Part shown: positions 29,153-38,228 of the stretch, piece by piece
Position numbering within the stretch: the stretch's first letter is position 1
How the letters are laid out: every line of letters starts with the position of its first letter
Source: Deltaproteobacteria bacterium
Lineage (GTDB): Bacteria; Desulfobacterota; Binatia; UBA1149; JAJCZL01
Length of the DNA: 64,000 bases
Direction of reading: 5' to 3'
Assembly (NCBI GenBank): GCA_029262415.1
Contig: JAJCZL010000009.1
Coordinates: 1-64,000 of the forward strand
Translations under genes and position numbers: made by a program
The notes under the pieces: model-generated
The model's database searches: none
Told to the model about the DNA's origin: nothing
What the model saw: only the letters and a program-made list of their open reading frames with translations

Positions 29153-30607
29153 TTAGCGGACGAGAAAGGAGATCGCTTTCTTGGTTAGCCAGCCGTACGG
29201 CGGACGCAACAATACACCGGTGCTCCATCGCGACTGCTTGAATACCGGCTTCTTCACCGAGAACGTCTCGAACCCTTCGTGCCCATGATAGGCGCCCATA
29301 CCGCTGTCACCAATGCCGCCGAACGGCAGGTTCTCTTGGGCGAACTGGAACATCACGTCGTTGAAACAAACACCGCCGGAGACCGTCTCGTCCAATACCT
29401 TGTCCATCAACTCGTCGTCGTCGCTGTACATATAGAGAGCAAGCGGCCGCGGCCGGTCGTTGATATAGTCGAGAGCCTCATCGAGCGTAGAATAGGTCAA
29501 CACCGGCATCACCGGGCCGAAGATTTCCTCGTGCATACATTCCATTTCTTCGGTCGGGTCGATAATGAGCGTCAGCGGTATCTTGCGAAGCGCCGGATCG
29601 AACTCCTCGGAGGTGGGATTCAACTCTACAATCTTTGCACCTTTCTCCCGCGCATCGTTGATCAGCCCGCGCAGCCGCTTGAAGTGACGCTCATTGATAA
29701 TGCTGGTGTAGTCGGCGTTCGACGCCATCGCAGGAAACATCTTCGCTATCGCCGCGCGCGCATGGCTTACAAACTCATCGGTTTTGCCTTCGGGAAGCAG
29801 CACGTAGTCGGGCGCAATACAGGTCTGGCCGGCGTTAAACACCTTGCCGGTGACAATCGAAATTACTGCCCGCTCGAGCGCAGCATCGTCGGCAATAATC
29901 GTCGGCGATTTTCCCCCGAGTTCGAGGGTAACTGGAGTCAAAGTCTCGGCCGCGGCACGCATAACGTGGCGGCCGACCGATGTCGCACCGGTAAAGAGCA
30001 GGTGATCGAACGGCAGCGAGGTGAACGCCATGCCGACCTCGGCGTCTCCGGTAACTACGTGTACATAGGCCGGGTCAAAGACGTCCCCGATCAGTTGCGC
30101 GATGAACTCAGAAGTGGCCGGCGTGTACTCTGATGGCTTGACCAACACGCGATTGCCGGCGGCCAGGGCTGCGGCCATCGGGCCGATCGTGAGATTGAAC
30201 GGGTAGTTCCACGGCGAGACGATCCCGACTACACCCTTGGGCCCGTATACGACAAAGGCCTTCGCGGGTTTGTACAAAGCCGCCACGCGGCGACGCTCCG
30301 GTAGCATCCAAGATTTAAGATTCTTGCGGCAATAGCGGATCGCTGCGATCGAAGGGACGACGTCACCAATCTTGGAGGTCACTTCTGAGCGGCAGCCGAA
30401 ATCCCGCTGGAGCGCACCACACAGGTCGTCTTGTCGTTTACGGATCGCATCAAGCAGGGCATCGAGCGCCGTGCACCGATCTGTGTAGTCAGGAGGGCCG
30501 TAGCGCCTGTCGGCTTCACGCATTCGCGCAAGATGCGGATGCAGGTCGGTTGCGTCCGCGACACCGCTTGGATTCGCTGCTGGGTTCTTCAGTTCGACAA
30601 CGCTCAT
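29153..30607 (-). CDS. Aldehyde dehydrogenase (coniferyl-aldehyde/class 3 type)
   Basis: A 484-residue NAD(P)-dependent aldehyde dehydrogenase. Catalytic Glu in TLELGGKSP, catalytic Cys in FNAGQTCIAPDYVLLP, cofactor motif FTGATSVGRHVM, and the late ENLPFGGIGDSGMGAYHG block. The QTCIAPDY form and the C-terminal PPYGWLTKKAISFL are features of the class 3 / coniferyl aldehyde dehydrogenase group, which oxidise medium- or long-chain or aromatic aldehydes. A membrane-associating C-terminus is possible. With the fatty acyl-CoA reductase in the window, a role in fatty aldehyde handling is plausible but inferred. Confidence 0.9.
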   Translation of the reverse strand: MSVVELKNPAANPSGVADATDLHPHLARMREADRRYGPPDYTDRCTALDALLDAIRKRQDDLCGALQRDFGCRSEVTSKIGDVVPSIAAIRYCRKNLKSWMLPERRRVAALYKPAKAFVVYGPKGVVGIVSPWNYPFNLTIGPMAAALAAGNRVLVKPSEYTPATSEFIAQLIGDVFDPAYVHVVTGDAEVGMAFTSLPFDHLLFTGATSVGRHVMRAAAETLTPVTLELGGKSPTIIADDAALERAVISIVTGKVFNAGQTCIAPDYVLLPEGKTDEFVSHARAAIAKMFPAMASNADYTSIINERHFKRLRGLINDAREKGAKIVELNPTSEEFDPALRKIPLTLIIDPTEEMECMHEEIFGPVMPVLTYSTLDEALDYINDRPRPLALYMYSDDDELMDKVLDETVSGGVCFNDVMFQFAQENLPFGGIGDSGMGAYHGHEGFETFSVKKPVFKQSRWSTGVLLRPPYGWLTKKAISFLVR

Positions 30608-30694
30608 GTCCGCACTCCGTCGCGGATCCGGCAGCGCACACGAACGCTACGATCTGCGTGCGATCATTCGGCAGTAGTTTCTGCTAAAGGTCAA

Positions 30695-30712
30695 GACCGC
30701 AAGGAAGCGGTC
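30695..30712 (-). terminator. Short hairpin after the sugar dehydrogenase gene
   Basis: On the reverse strand GACCGC-TTCCTT-GCGGTC forms a perfect 6-bp stem 10 bp after the stop codon and is followed by TTGACCTTT. It is a modest intrinsic-terminator candidate. Confidence 0.45.
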
Positions 30713-30722
30713 ACCGAGAAGG

Positions 30723-32495
30723 TCAGTTCTTAGGAACGATCTTGAAGACTTCGCCGCCTTGGTGATCGACCACATAGATCTCGCCGCGCGCATCACGACC
30801 GAAGCTCGATATCGACGAGATAGTGCGGCTGCCGGGCGGGTCGAGCTCGCCGGTGCGGTCGGTGAGCTGAGTCACCGAATTGCCGCTGAAGCGGAAGGTG
30901 CGGATAACGTCAGTGCAGTAATCGGCGAAGAAGTAGGTTCCTGCCAGCGCCGGGAGCGTGCAGCCGCGGTAGACCCGGCCGCCGGTAACCGAACATCCGC
31001 CCTCGGGCGCGGGACCGTGCGTGTACTCGTAGGCAGGAGGCACGAAAACAGAAGCCAGCTCAGCGCAGGTGCTCCCCAAGGGCAACGGGTCGAAGCAGTT
31101 CGTCCCTTCCCAAACGTCCCAACCGAAGTTGTATCCGCCCGAGTTGCCCGCATCCACAACGTCGATCTCTTCGCGCTGACTCTGGCCGACGTCGCCGATG
31201 TATATCTGGCCGGTGAGATCGTCGAAGCTGAACCGCCAGGGGTTACGCAGCCCGGATGCCCAGATCAGCCGGTTCACGCCCTGCGCGTTCTGGTAAGGGT
31301 TACTGGACGGAACATTGTAGTACGGAGCACTCGCTCTGTTTACATCGAGGCGTAGAAGCTTGCCGAGAACCGTGCCCGGATTTTGCCCATTCTCCCAGGG
31401 GTCACCCCCATTGCCGCCGTCGCCGAGCGAGTAGTACAAATAACCGTCGGGACCAAAGGCGATCTGCCCGCCGTTGTGGTTGCCGGCCGGCTGCACGGTT
31501 CGCAATAAGATCTCGTGTGGATCGCGCAGTGCGCGCTCAGGACTGTTGGGGTCGCGGTGATAGCGCGCTAGGATCGAACTGCCGCCGTTCTCGGTGTAAG
31601 ACAAAAAGAAGCGGCCGTTGCTCGCATAGTTCGGGTCGAACGCAATGCTGAACAAACCGCGTTCGTTGACCGCGTGCGTGCGGTCGGAGATATCCAGAAA
31701 CGGCTGCGACTGCTTCACGCCGTCTTTAACAAGTTGAACCCGTCCGTCCTGCTCGACTATGAACACGCGTCGTGTATCCAGCGGCGGTGACGCGAGATGG
31801 ACCGGGAGCAACAAGCCCGCAACAAACAGTTCGGTGCCCAGCGCGCTCCCCGAGGCTACAGGCACGCCGGCACACAAGGCACTCTCGTCGGTCAGCCGGC
31901 AGGAGGGAGAACAACCATCACCTGGCGCTAGATTGCCGTCGTCACATCCTTCACCGGGTTCGATCACGCCGTTGCCACACCCACTGGGCAGAAGCGTCGT
32001 GGTAGTCGTCGTCGGCGGCACGGTCGTGGTGGTCGTCGCCGGCGGAAGCGTCGTAGTCGTCGTCGGCGGCAGCGTCGTCGTGGTGGTCGGCGCAGCCGTC
32101 GTCGTGGTCGTCGGCGGCGGCACCGTCGTCGTGGTGGGCGCGGCCGTCGTCGTTGTCGGCGCAACAGTGGTGGTGGTTTCCGGTTGCTCGCAACGCGGAC
32201 AAGCAAAGTCGATACCAATCCCCACCGCAGAGCGCAGGCACATCATCGCGTCGGTGGTGTCGATGCGATCGTCACCGTCAATATCGCAGACGCACAGCTC
32301 GCACTGCTCAGCACCAACCGCGGCCTGAAGCGTGAATAGACAGTCAACCACTGTCGGGCGTGGTTTATCTGCCGAAACCGGTTGTCCGCAAAGGTGCGCG
32401 TCGGCGTGGGTCGCCGTCGGCAAGGCAAACAATAAACCGGCGAGAGCCCGGTACACATGCGCGTAGGAAAACAACGGTGGTAGGGACGAACGCAT
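30723..32495 (-). CDS. Secreted PQQ-type sugar dehydrogenase with dockerin-like and Cys-rich repeat domains
   Basis: A 590-residue modular protein. Order: signal peptide (1-33); a dockerin-like calcium loop DIDGDDRIDTTDAMMC (71-86) in a Cys-rich region; a Thr/Pro linker of about 60 residues (107-168); a DUF4215-type repeat CGNGVIEPGEGCDDGN with SPSC; then a six-bladed propeller of the glucose/sorbosone dehydrogenase family (GLFSIAFDPNYASNGRFF, NHNGGQIAFGPDGYLYYSLG, ASGLRNPWRFSFD). The propeller in relatives binds PQQ and oxidises sugars; here activity is unproven. The front modules suggest an extracellular, surface-attached enzyme. Confidence 0.85.
   Translation of the reverse strand: MRSSLPPLFSYAHVYRALAGLLFALPTATHADAHLCGQPVSADKPRPTVVDCLFTLQAAVGAEQCELCVCDIDGDDRIDTTDAMMCLRSAVGIGIDFACPRCEQPETTTTVAPTTTTAAPTTTTVPPPTTTTTAAPTTTTTLPPTTTTTLPPATTTTTVPPTTTTTTLLPSGCGNGVIEPGEGCDDGNLAPGDGCSPSCRLTDESALCAGVPVASGSALGTELFVAGLLLPVHLASPPLDTRRVFIVEQDGRVQLVKDGVKQSQPFLDISDRTHAVNERGLFSIAFDPNYASNGRFFLSYTENGGSSILARYHRDPNSPERALRDPHEILLRTVQPAGNHNGGQIAFGPDGYLYYSLGDGGNGGDPWENGQNPGTVLGKLLRLDVNRASAPYYNVPSSNPYQNAQGVNRLIWASGLRNPWRFSFDDLTGQIYIGDVGQSQREEIDVVDAGNSGGYNFGWDVWEGTNCFDPLPLGSTCAELASVFVPPAYEYTHGPAPEGGCSVTGGRVYRGCTLPALAGTYFFADYCTDVIRTFRFSGNSVTQLTDRTGELDPPGSRTISSISSFGRDARGEIYVVDHQGGEVFKIVPKN
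31992..32177 (-). repeat. Thr/Pro-coding tandem repeat (linker)
   Basis: Low-complexity DNA of degenerate 3-15 bp repeats encoding TTTTVAPTTTT-like units, residues 107-168 of the sugar dehydrogenase. Such linkers separate domains in secreted proteins and may be O-glycosylated. The unit length keeps the frame, so copy number could vary between strains. Confidence 0.8.
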
Positions 32496-32944
32496 CGGTC
32501 AGGCTAGGTGCGCCGGAGGGGCTCCGAACCAGCTGCCCAGCAAGCGCGAGGTTGCGTACGTTCGTATAGCAATTGCAAGTTTTCAACGCATCCCAGTGCA
32601 CTGAAACGCGCGGATGACGGCACCCGCGCGCAGCTTCTCAAGCCCCGGCAAGCGGAACTTCGCAGGTTCGAGATTGCACCGCAGCCCCCAACCTCATTCG
32701 CAAGGCAACCGCCGGGCGTTTGCCAAAGAAACGGCGAACCTCGTGATCTAAACGCTGGATTCTCTGACGAGTTCGCCGGCATTGTCAGTTGGTAAGCTTG
32801 ACGGGATCGCAAGACCGACAGGGGAACTCGGTCAGATCCGGATCTGGACCGGGCTTGTCCGCGAACCGCTCCGCCTTTTCGCGCCAGCGCCACACGCAGC
32901 AGTGGTTTGCTACGTCGCCGTCAGCGTCTAGTCTTTCGGCTGCC
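32496..32944. other. Intergenic region upstream of the Ppx/GppA gene
   Basis: About 450 bases between divergent genes. Several frames are open on both strands but none resembles a known family, has a ribosome site, or shows a coding-like composition that I trust. No tRNA, repeat or strong hairpin was found. Confidence 0.45.
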
Positions 32945-33922
32945 GTGGGAGAGTCTGCAGACAGCAAGGTCATCGGAGCAATCGACGCCGGCTCGAACGG
33001 TATGCGCATACTGGTTGCGCGTGCAACGGCCGACGGCTTGCTCACCAAACTCGACGGATACCGCGAGCCGGTCCGCTTAGGCGCTGACGCGTTCTCAACA
33101 GGAACGTTCTCCAAAAAAACTATCGCGCTTGCGGTCAACGCCTTCGAGAAGTTCTCTGAGACTCTGGCGAAGCACAACACCGAACTGTTGCGCGCGGTCG
33201 CGACCAGCGCGACGCGGACGGCATCCAATCGCGAGCAGTTGGTTGAATCAATTGAGACCGCAACCGGCATCCAGCTCGACATCATTGGTGGTCTGGACGA
33301 GGCGCGGTTCGTCTACGACGGCGTCGCCGAAGCGGTCGCACTGTCGGGACAAACCGCGATGTTGATCGACATGGGCGGCGGCAGTGTCGAGATCACCGTC
33401 GCTGACGACGGCAAGCCGCTCGGTTGCGAAACCTTTCCGCTCGGCACCGTGCGCCTGATGGAAACGCTCGCTTCGCATGACATGAAAGAGCGAGACGTCG
33501 TCGAGTTGGTTCGACCCTACCAGCGGGCCACCGCCGAGCTACTCGAAGCGGAAATCGGAGCGCTACGTCCGGCGCTTTGCATCGCAACAGGTGGCAACCC
33601 CGAGTGCATTGGTAGGTTGCGCGCTTCAATGCTAGGCAAGGCCGACTCAAAAAAGGCAAAGCCCCGCGAGATCCGCGCGATCGCCGAACTGCTGTTGGAG
33701 ATGAGCGTCAAGAAGCGCATCGAGATCCTGGATATGCGGCCGGACCGCGCCGACGTGATCGCCATCGCATCGACGGTACTGGCAGGTGTACTTGAAGGCG
33801 TAGACGTCAAAGAGGTACTGATCCCCGGCGTGGGATTGAAGGAAGGGCTGCTGCGATCCGTCGCCGGTGACGCGTTCCCCAGACCGAAGAGCCGCAAGCG
33901 TAGCGAAAGGAACAAACCATGA
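32945..33922 (+). CDS. Ppx/GppA family phosphatase
   Basis: About 325 residues with the acetate-kinase/actin-like fold: VIGAIDAGSNGMRILVA (phosphate 1 loop), ATSATRTASNREQLVE, GLDEARFVYDGV, MLIDMGGGSVEITV (phosphate 2) and IATGGNPECIG. It should hydrolyse polyphosphate or pppGpp. Only the N-terminal two-domain core is present, without the HD-type extension of E. coli Ppx. The GTG at 32945 is next to the domain start; the frame is open to 32789 with unlikely sequence. The stop overlaps the start of the acyl-CoA dehydrogenase (ATGA), so they are coupled. Confidence 0.83.
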   Translation: MGESADSKVIGAIDAGSNGMRILVARATADGLLTKLDGYREPVRLGADAFSTGTFSKKTIALAVNAFEKFSETLAKHNTELLRAVATSATRTASNREQLVESIETATGIQLDIIGGLDEARFVYDGVAEAVALSGQTAMLIDMGGGSVEITVADDGKPLGCETFPLGTVRLMETLASHDMKERDVVELVRPYQRATAELLEAEIGALRPALCIATGGNPECIGRLRASMLGKADSKKAKPREIRAIAELLLEMSVKKRIEILDMRPDRADVIAIASTVLAGVLEGVDVKEVLIPGVGLKEGLLRSVAGDAFPRPKSRKRSERNKP

Positions 33923-35169
33923 ACTTCGAGATCCCGTCTGGAATCCACGACAAGCTAGCCGCACTCGACGCGTTCATTGAACGCGAGATCAAACCGCTCG
34001 AGCAAGCCGACGATAACCTGCGGTTCTTCGACCAGCGGCGCGAGCACGCCAGGACCGACTGGGACAACGACGGACAGCCCCGCCAAGACTGGGAGGCCTT
34101 GCTCAAGGAGATGCGGCGACGCGCGGACGCGGCGGGGCACCTTCGCTATGGTCTTCCCGAGCGATTCGGCGGCAGCGGGGCCGGTAACCTCGCGATGGCA
34201 GTGGTCCGCGAGCACCTCGCCCACAAGGGCCTCGGGTTACACAACGACCTACAAAACGAGTCATCGATTGTCGGCAACTTCCCCGGCGTGATCATGATGG
34301 ATCGGTTCGGATCCAAAGACCAAAAGCGAGAGTTTCTCGAGGGAATGATCACCGGTACCCACCGGATCGGCTTCGGACTGACCGAACCGGATCACGGAAG
34401 CGACGCGACATTTCTCGAAACGCGCGCGGTGCGCGATGGCAACGAGTGGGTGATCAACGGCACCAAGCGCTTTAATTCGGGGCTGCACTCCGCGAACTAC
34501 GACATGGTGTTCGCGCGGACCTCGGGCGAGAACGGAGCCGCAAACGGCATCACCTGCTTCCTTGTGCCGACCGAGACACTGGGGTTTAGCGTCGATTTCA
34601 TGTGGTGGACGTTCAACATGCCGAGCGACCACGCCGAGGTCACCCTAAAGGATGTCCGCGTACCCGACAGCACGGTATTCGGCGAAGAGGGCCGCGGCCT
34701 CGCGCTCGCGCAAACATTCGTACACGAGAACCGCATCCGTCAAGCCGCCTCATCGGTCGGGGCCGCGCAGTATTGCATCGATCAAAGCATCGCGTACGCC
34801 CGCGAACGCGTCGTGTTCGGAAAGCCGCTATGGAAGAATCAGGCTATCCAGTTCCCGCTAGCCGAGCTACAGACCGAAGCCGAAATGGTCCGCGGCTTGA
34901 TCTACAAAACCGCGACTCAGATGGATGCCGGCGCCCACCATATGGATCTCACCGACAAAGTCTCGATGTGCAACTACCGCGCGAACCGACTGGTGTGTGA
35001 CGCGGCCGACCGCGCCATCCAGGTTCACGGAGGAATTGGCTACACACGCCACATGCCCTTCGAACACATCTACCGCCATCACCGCCGCTACCGCATAACC
35101 GAGGGCAGCGAGGAGATTCAGATTCGCCGCATTGCCGGCATCCTGTTCGGCAAGTCGGCCAAACGTTGA
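33919..35169 (+). CDS. Acyl-CoA dehydrogenase
   Basis: A 416-residue FAD flavoprotein. FGLTEPDHGSDATFLETRAV is the FAD/substrate loop, WVINGTKRFNSGLHSANYD follows, and the C-terminal helix bundle ends QVHGGIGYTRHMPFEHIYR and RITEGSEEIQIRRIAG. It oxidises an acyl-CoA to the 2-enoyl-CoA; an electron-transfer flavoprotein is the usual acceptor. The unusual length between N-terminal helices (DWDNDGQPRQDWEALLKEMR) is common in the ACAD10/11-like group, so the substrate may be branched, long-chain or hydroxylated. ATG overlaps the preceding stop by 4 nt. Confidence 0.92.
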   Translation: MNFEIPSGIHDKLAALDAFIEREIKPLEQADDNLRFFDQRREHARTDWDNDGQPRQDWEALLKEMRRRADAAGHLRYGLPERFGGSGAGNLAMAVVREHLAHKGLGLHNDLQNESSIVGNFPGVIMMDRFGSKDQKREFLEGMITGTHRIGFGLTEPDHGSDATFLETRAVRDGNEWVINGTKRFNSGLHSANYDMVFARTSGENGAANGITCFLVPTETLGFSVDFMWWTFNMPSDHAEVTLKDVRVPDSTVFGEEGRGLALAQTFVHENRIRQAASSVGAAQYCIDQSIAYARERVVFGKPLWKNQAIQFPLAELQTEAEMVRGLIYKTATQMDAGAHHMDLTDKVSMCNYRANRLVCDAADRAIQVHGGIGYTRHMPFEHIYRHHRRYRITEGSEEIQIRRIAGILFGKSAKR

Positions 35170-35219
35170 GGAGAATGGCCGCGACCCTCGTTTTGGCGGC
35201 CGACCAGGAGGTATTGGGT

Positions 35220-36911
35220 ATGTTTATTCGTCTTGCTGCAACCGTGGCCGCACTTTCGGTCGCCGCCTGTACGGGCACCGTCCCACCCCCACTGCCGCCG
35301 ACCGACGCAGCGGTGGTCGAGAGTTCTTCACGCCGCGTAATGCCGCCTGGCGCAGAGGCGCCGTTGTTCACCGACCTGGGGGAGTACCACTATAAGATCT
35401 CGACAAACTCCGACCTCGCACAAGCGTACTTCGATCAAGCAATGATCCTCACCTACGGTTTCAACCACTCCGAGGCTGTGCGTTCGTTCCGTGAGGCCTC
35501 ACGCATCGATCCTAGTTGTGCGATGTGTTACTGGGGCGAGGCCTACGCGCTCGGCCCCAACATCAATAAGCCGATGGATCCCGCCGATGCACCGGCGGCG
35601 TGGGTCGCGCTACAGAACGCACTCAGCGTCGCGGGTGGTGCGACCAAGAAAGAACAAGACGTCATTCTAACGCTCACGAACCGCTACGCGGAAAACCCCC
35701 GCGAAGACCGGGCCTTTCTCGATCTCGCCTACGCAGATGCGATGCGCCAGCTGGCCGCAACCTATCCGGAAGACGCCGACATCCGCACACTGTTCGCCGA
35801 ATCGCTCATGGATACGATGCCGTGGAACTACTACGAAGCCGACGGCGTGCCCAAGAAGGCAACCTACGAAGTCGTCACCGCGCTCGAACTCGTGATGGAA
35901 GGTGCGCCCTATCACGCCGGCGCGGCGCACCTATACATCCACGCGGTCGAGGCATCATCCCCCGCGAAGGCCGAAGCCGCCGCCGACCGGTTACGCGGAC
36001 TGCACCCCGGAGCCGGACACCTGGTGCACATGCCTTCACACATCTACATTAGGATCGGGCGCTACCACGATGCCTCGGAGGTCAACACTGAGGCCGCACT
36101 CGCGGATGAATCCTATATCTCGCAGTGTCTCGCCCAGGGCTTCTACCCTGCGCTGTACTACCCGCATAACCTGCATTTTTTGTGGTCGGCCTCGAGCTTC
36201 GAAGGGCGTAGCAAACTCGCGTTGAACACTGCCCGACGGATCACTGCACTGCTGCCACCCGAGAACATCCGCGAGTTCACGTTCCTAGAGGAGTTCATGC
36301 CGATCGAACTGCTGACGCTTTCGCGTTTCGGACGTTGGGAGGAGACCCTAGCAGCGCCCGCGTTCGACCCCGACTTCGGTTACGCAACGGCCATACGGCA
36401 CTACACGCGTGGGCTGGCGATGATTGCCAAAGGGCAGCTCGTGACGGCCGATCTCGAGCTCACCCGGCTACAAGCTATCGCGGGCTCCGAGCGAATGGCG
36501 GACCTGGCAATGGTGTCGATAGGCTCGACGGCCGCCGACCTACTTGCGATCGCCTCTGCGGTTTTTGACGGAGAACTCGCGCTCGCCAGGGGCGACGCCG
36601 ACCGATCCGTGCGCTCACTCAAACATGCGGTCGCGCTCGAAGACAGCCTCAGCTATTCGGAACCTCCGCCGTGGTACCTTCCTGCCCGCGACGTGCTCGG
36701 GCGCGCGCTGATCCGCAAAGGCGCCGCCGCTGAGGCTGAACGTGTGTTCCGCGAACAGCTGGAGATTACCCCGCGCAGTGGTTGGACGCTTTACGGGTTG
36801 GCGGCAAGTCTACGCGCACAAGGCATGGCCACCGAGGCGAATGTAGTCGATACGCAGTTCAAAGAGGCCTGGAAGATGGCCGACGTTGAGCTGAACTCGT
36901 CGGTGTTTTGA
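35220..36911 (+). CDS. Tetratricopeptide-repeat lipoprotein
   Basis: A 563-residue protein beginning MFIRLAATVAALSVAAC, a lipoprotein signal with lipobox SVAAC; AGGAGG sits 9 nt before this ATG and decides the start. Several TPR-like helix pairs follow: AYFDQAMILTYGFNHSEAVR, FREASRIDPSCAMCYWGEAY, and later ALARGDADRSVRSLKHAVAL and ALIRKGAAAEAERVFREQL. The HMPSHIYIRIGRYHDA segment is conserved in this widespread but uncharacterised TPR family. It should be anchored in a membrane facing the periplasm as a protein-interaction scaffold. It follows the dehydrogenase by 50 bp. Confidence 0.8.
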   Translation: MFIRLAATVAALSVAACTGTVPPPLPPTDAAVVESSSRRVMPPGAEAPLFTDLGEYHYKISTNSDLAQAYFDQAMILTYGFNHSEAVRSFREASRIDPSCAMCYWGEAYALGPNINKPMDPADAPAAWVALQNALSVAGGATKKEQDVILTLTNRYAENPREDRAFLDLAYADAMRQLAATYPEDADIRTLFAESLMDTMPWNYYEADGVPKKATYEVVTALELVMEGAPYHAGAAHLYIHAVEASSPAKAEAAADRLRGLHPGAGHLVHMPSHIYIRIGRYHDASEVNTEAALADESYISQCLAQGFYPALYYPHNLHFLWSASSFEGRSKLALNTARRITALLPPENIREFTFLEEFMPIELLTLSRFGRWEETLAAPAFDPDFGYATAIRHYTRGLAMIAKGQLVTADLELTRLQAIAGSERMADLAMVSIGSTAADLLAIASAVFDGELALARGDADRSVRSLKHAVALEDSLSYSEPPPWYLPARDVLGRALIRKGAAAEAERVFREQLEITPRSGWTLYGLAASLRAQGMATEANVVDTQFKEAWKMADVELNSSVF

Positions 36912-36920
36912 GATCCTGAT

Positions 36921-36965
36921 GCCGACACCCGGGTATCCGGGGCCTTGGAGTCCCCGGATGTCGGC
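36921..36965 (+). terminator. Two-tier stem-loop between convergent genes
   Basis: GCCGACA (36921-36927) pairs with TGTCGGC (36959-36965), and TCCGGGG (36936-36942) with CCCCGGA (36952-36958), giving 14 pairs with an 8-nt bulge and a 9-nt loop. It lies 10 bp after the TPR gene stop and 38 bp before the end of the convergent Spy-like gene. No T run follows. Confidence 0.5.
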
Positions 36966-37002
36966 GGGGAGCAGCCCGGTAAAGGGCCACATCACGGGCG
37001 AC

Positions 37003-37554
37003 CTAGCGCCAGCCTTCGCCGGACCCGCCGTATAGGTCTGCCATCTCCTCGCGGAGAGCTTCCATGCGCCGCTTGGCCTTCGCCATTTTGTCGATCTGCT
37101 CAGCCGTCAAGAGCGCGCGCACTTCGAGCGCGACGGCCATCCCCTCGCGCATCAAACGCTCACGGATAGGGTTCATACGCGCGATGGCGGCGTCGACATC
37201 GTCCTGGGTCATCACGCCCGGGCCGTATACTTTCGCGCTCATGGCCTCACGTGCTTCGCGCATCTCGGCAAACAAGCCCTCGAAGCTCGGCTTGTGCGTA
37301 CGCATGATCTTGCCGACCTTCAGCTTTTGCTCAGGCGTCAGCTCAGCCTGCTTGAGCAACAGCGGGAGCATACGGCCGGGGCTAGCGCTGGAAGAACCGC
37401 TGAAGCTCGGCGCACCGGAGCCGCGCCCGAACGCTCCATGACTGCCTTCACAACCGAGTTCAGGGCCTCCGCCGAAGGCCGGCGGTGCGGCGAACAGCAA
37501 GGCTACTGCGGCGACTGCGAGCACGCGTGGTTGAATGTATTGTCTCGTATTCAT
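37003..37554 (-). CDS. Spy/CpxP-like periplasmic protein (LTXXQ)
   Basis: A 183-residue exported protein. The signal peptide (VLAVAAVALLFAAPPAFG) is followed by a Gly/Ser-rich stretch and then an all-helical domain with two LTxxQ motifs, LTPEQKLKVGKIMR and LLTAEQIDKMAKAKRRM. This is the Spy/CpxP/CnrX superfamily: periplasmic chaperones or metal sensors that regulate envelope-stress signalling. It is the third gene of the sigma / anti-sigma operon, 17 bp after the anti-sigma gene, with GGAG upstream of the ATG. By analogy with CnrX and CpxP it may feed metal or misfolding signals to the anti-sigma factor; this is inference. Confidence 0.85.
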   Translation of the reverse strand: MNTRQYIQPRVLAVAAVALLFAAPPAFGGGPELGCEGSHGAFGRGSGAPSFSGSSSASPGRMLPLLLKQAELTPEQKLKVGKIMRTHKPSFEGLFAEMREAREAMSAKVYGPGVMTQDDVDAAIARMNPIRERLMREGMAVALEVRALLTAEQIDKMAKAKRRMEALREEMADLYGGSGEGWR

Positions 37555-37571
37555 GTGATTCTCCTCGGCCC

Positions 37572-38228
37572 TCAGCCTCCGACCCCAAACAGACCGGCAA
37601 AATAGTCGGCGTCTGAGAAACCGTACCCCTCGGCGAAACCAAGGCCGTACAAGTCGTCGTAGTGGTCGCCGCCCGATAGCACCGGCATTGATACAGCGCC
37701 CCGCAGCCGCTCGGCACCGCACCCGGACTCCAACGGGTCATCCCAGCCGCAAGGCAAAGCGCCCCCAAGCGCGGCATCCAAGTAAACCGAAGCGTCGAAC
37801 TCCGGCAACGCGGCGCGTGCGATACGCGTAGCCGGTGCACCCTTCAAAGCGATCTCCCGCGGCGGTCGCGAGGGTCCGCCAGTCGCGGCCTCGCCGGCCA
37901 CCTTGGTGCCCTGTGGTTGCACGACATCAGCGAACTGTGTCCACACCATCGCGAACCCGATCACCACGGCAGCGGCGGCCGCGAGAGGCTGCCACAGACG
38001 TGGCGCTGCGGTGCGAACGCGTCGACTACTGTCACGCCTTGCTAACCGCGAAACGGCAGGCTCGGAGAGAGCGTTTCCGATCAATGTCATGTCTTGCTCG
38101 AGACGCCTGAAGCGACGCGCGCACTCAATACAGGAGAGGCGGTGTTCGTCTTCTGCGGTCGAGCCTTCGCCGTACATAACAGCGACGAGGCTTTCGTCGG
38201 ATAAACACTGTCGATTCACACTACTCAT
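37572..38228 (-). CDS. Membrane anti-sigma factor with zinc-finger (HxxxCxxC)
   Basis: A 218-residue protein. The cytoplasmic N-terminus carries HRLSCIEC (residues about 30-37), the zf-HC2/ZAS motif that grips ECF sigma factors. One transmembrane helix follows (LAAAAAVVIGFAMVWTQF, about 80-97), then a periplasmic tail ending in a Gly/Asp/Tyr-rich stretch (DHYDDLYGLGFAEGYGFS) with CGW and SGCG cysteines that might bind metal. ATGAGTAG at 38228 overlaps the stop of the sigma gene, so the two are translationally coupled; an ATG 12 bases upstream is an alternative. Confidence 0.85.
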   Translation of the reverse strand: MSSVNRQCLSDESLVAVMYGEGSTAEDEHRLSCIECARRFRRLEQDMTLIGNALSEPAVSRLARRDSSRRVRTAAPRLWQPLAAAAAVVIGFAMVWTQFADVVQPQGTKVAGEAATGGPSRPPREIALKGAPATRIARAALPEFDASVYLDAALGGALPCGWDDPLESGCGAERLRGAVSMPVLSGGDHYDDLYGLGFAEGYGFSDADYFAGLFGVGG

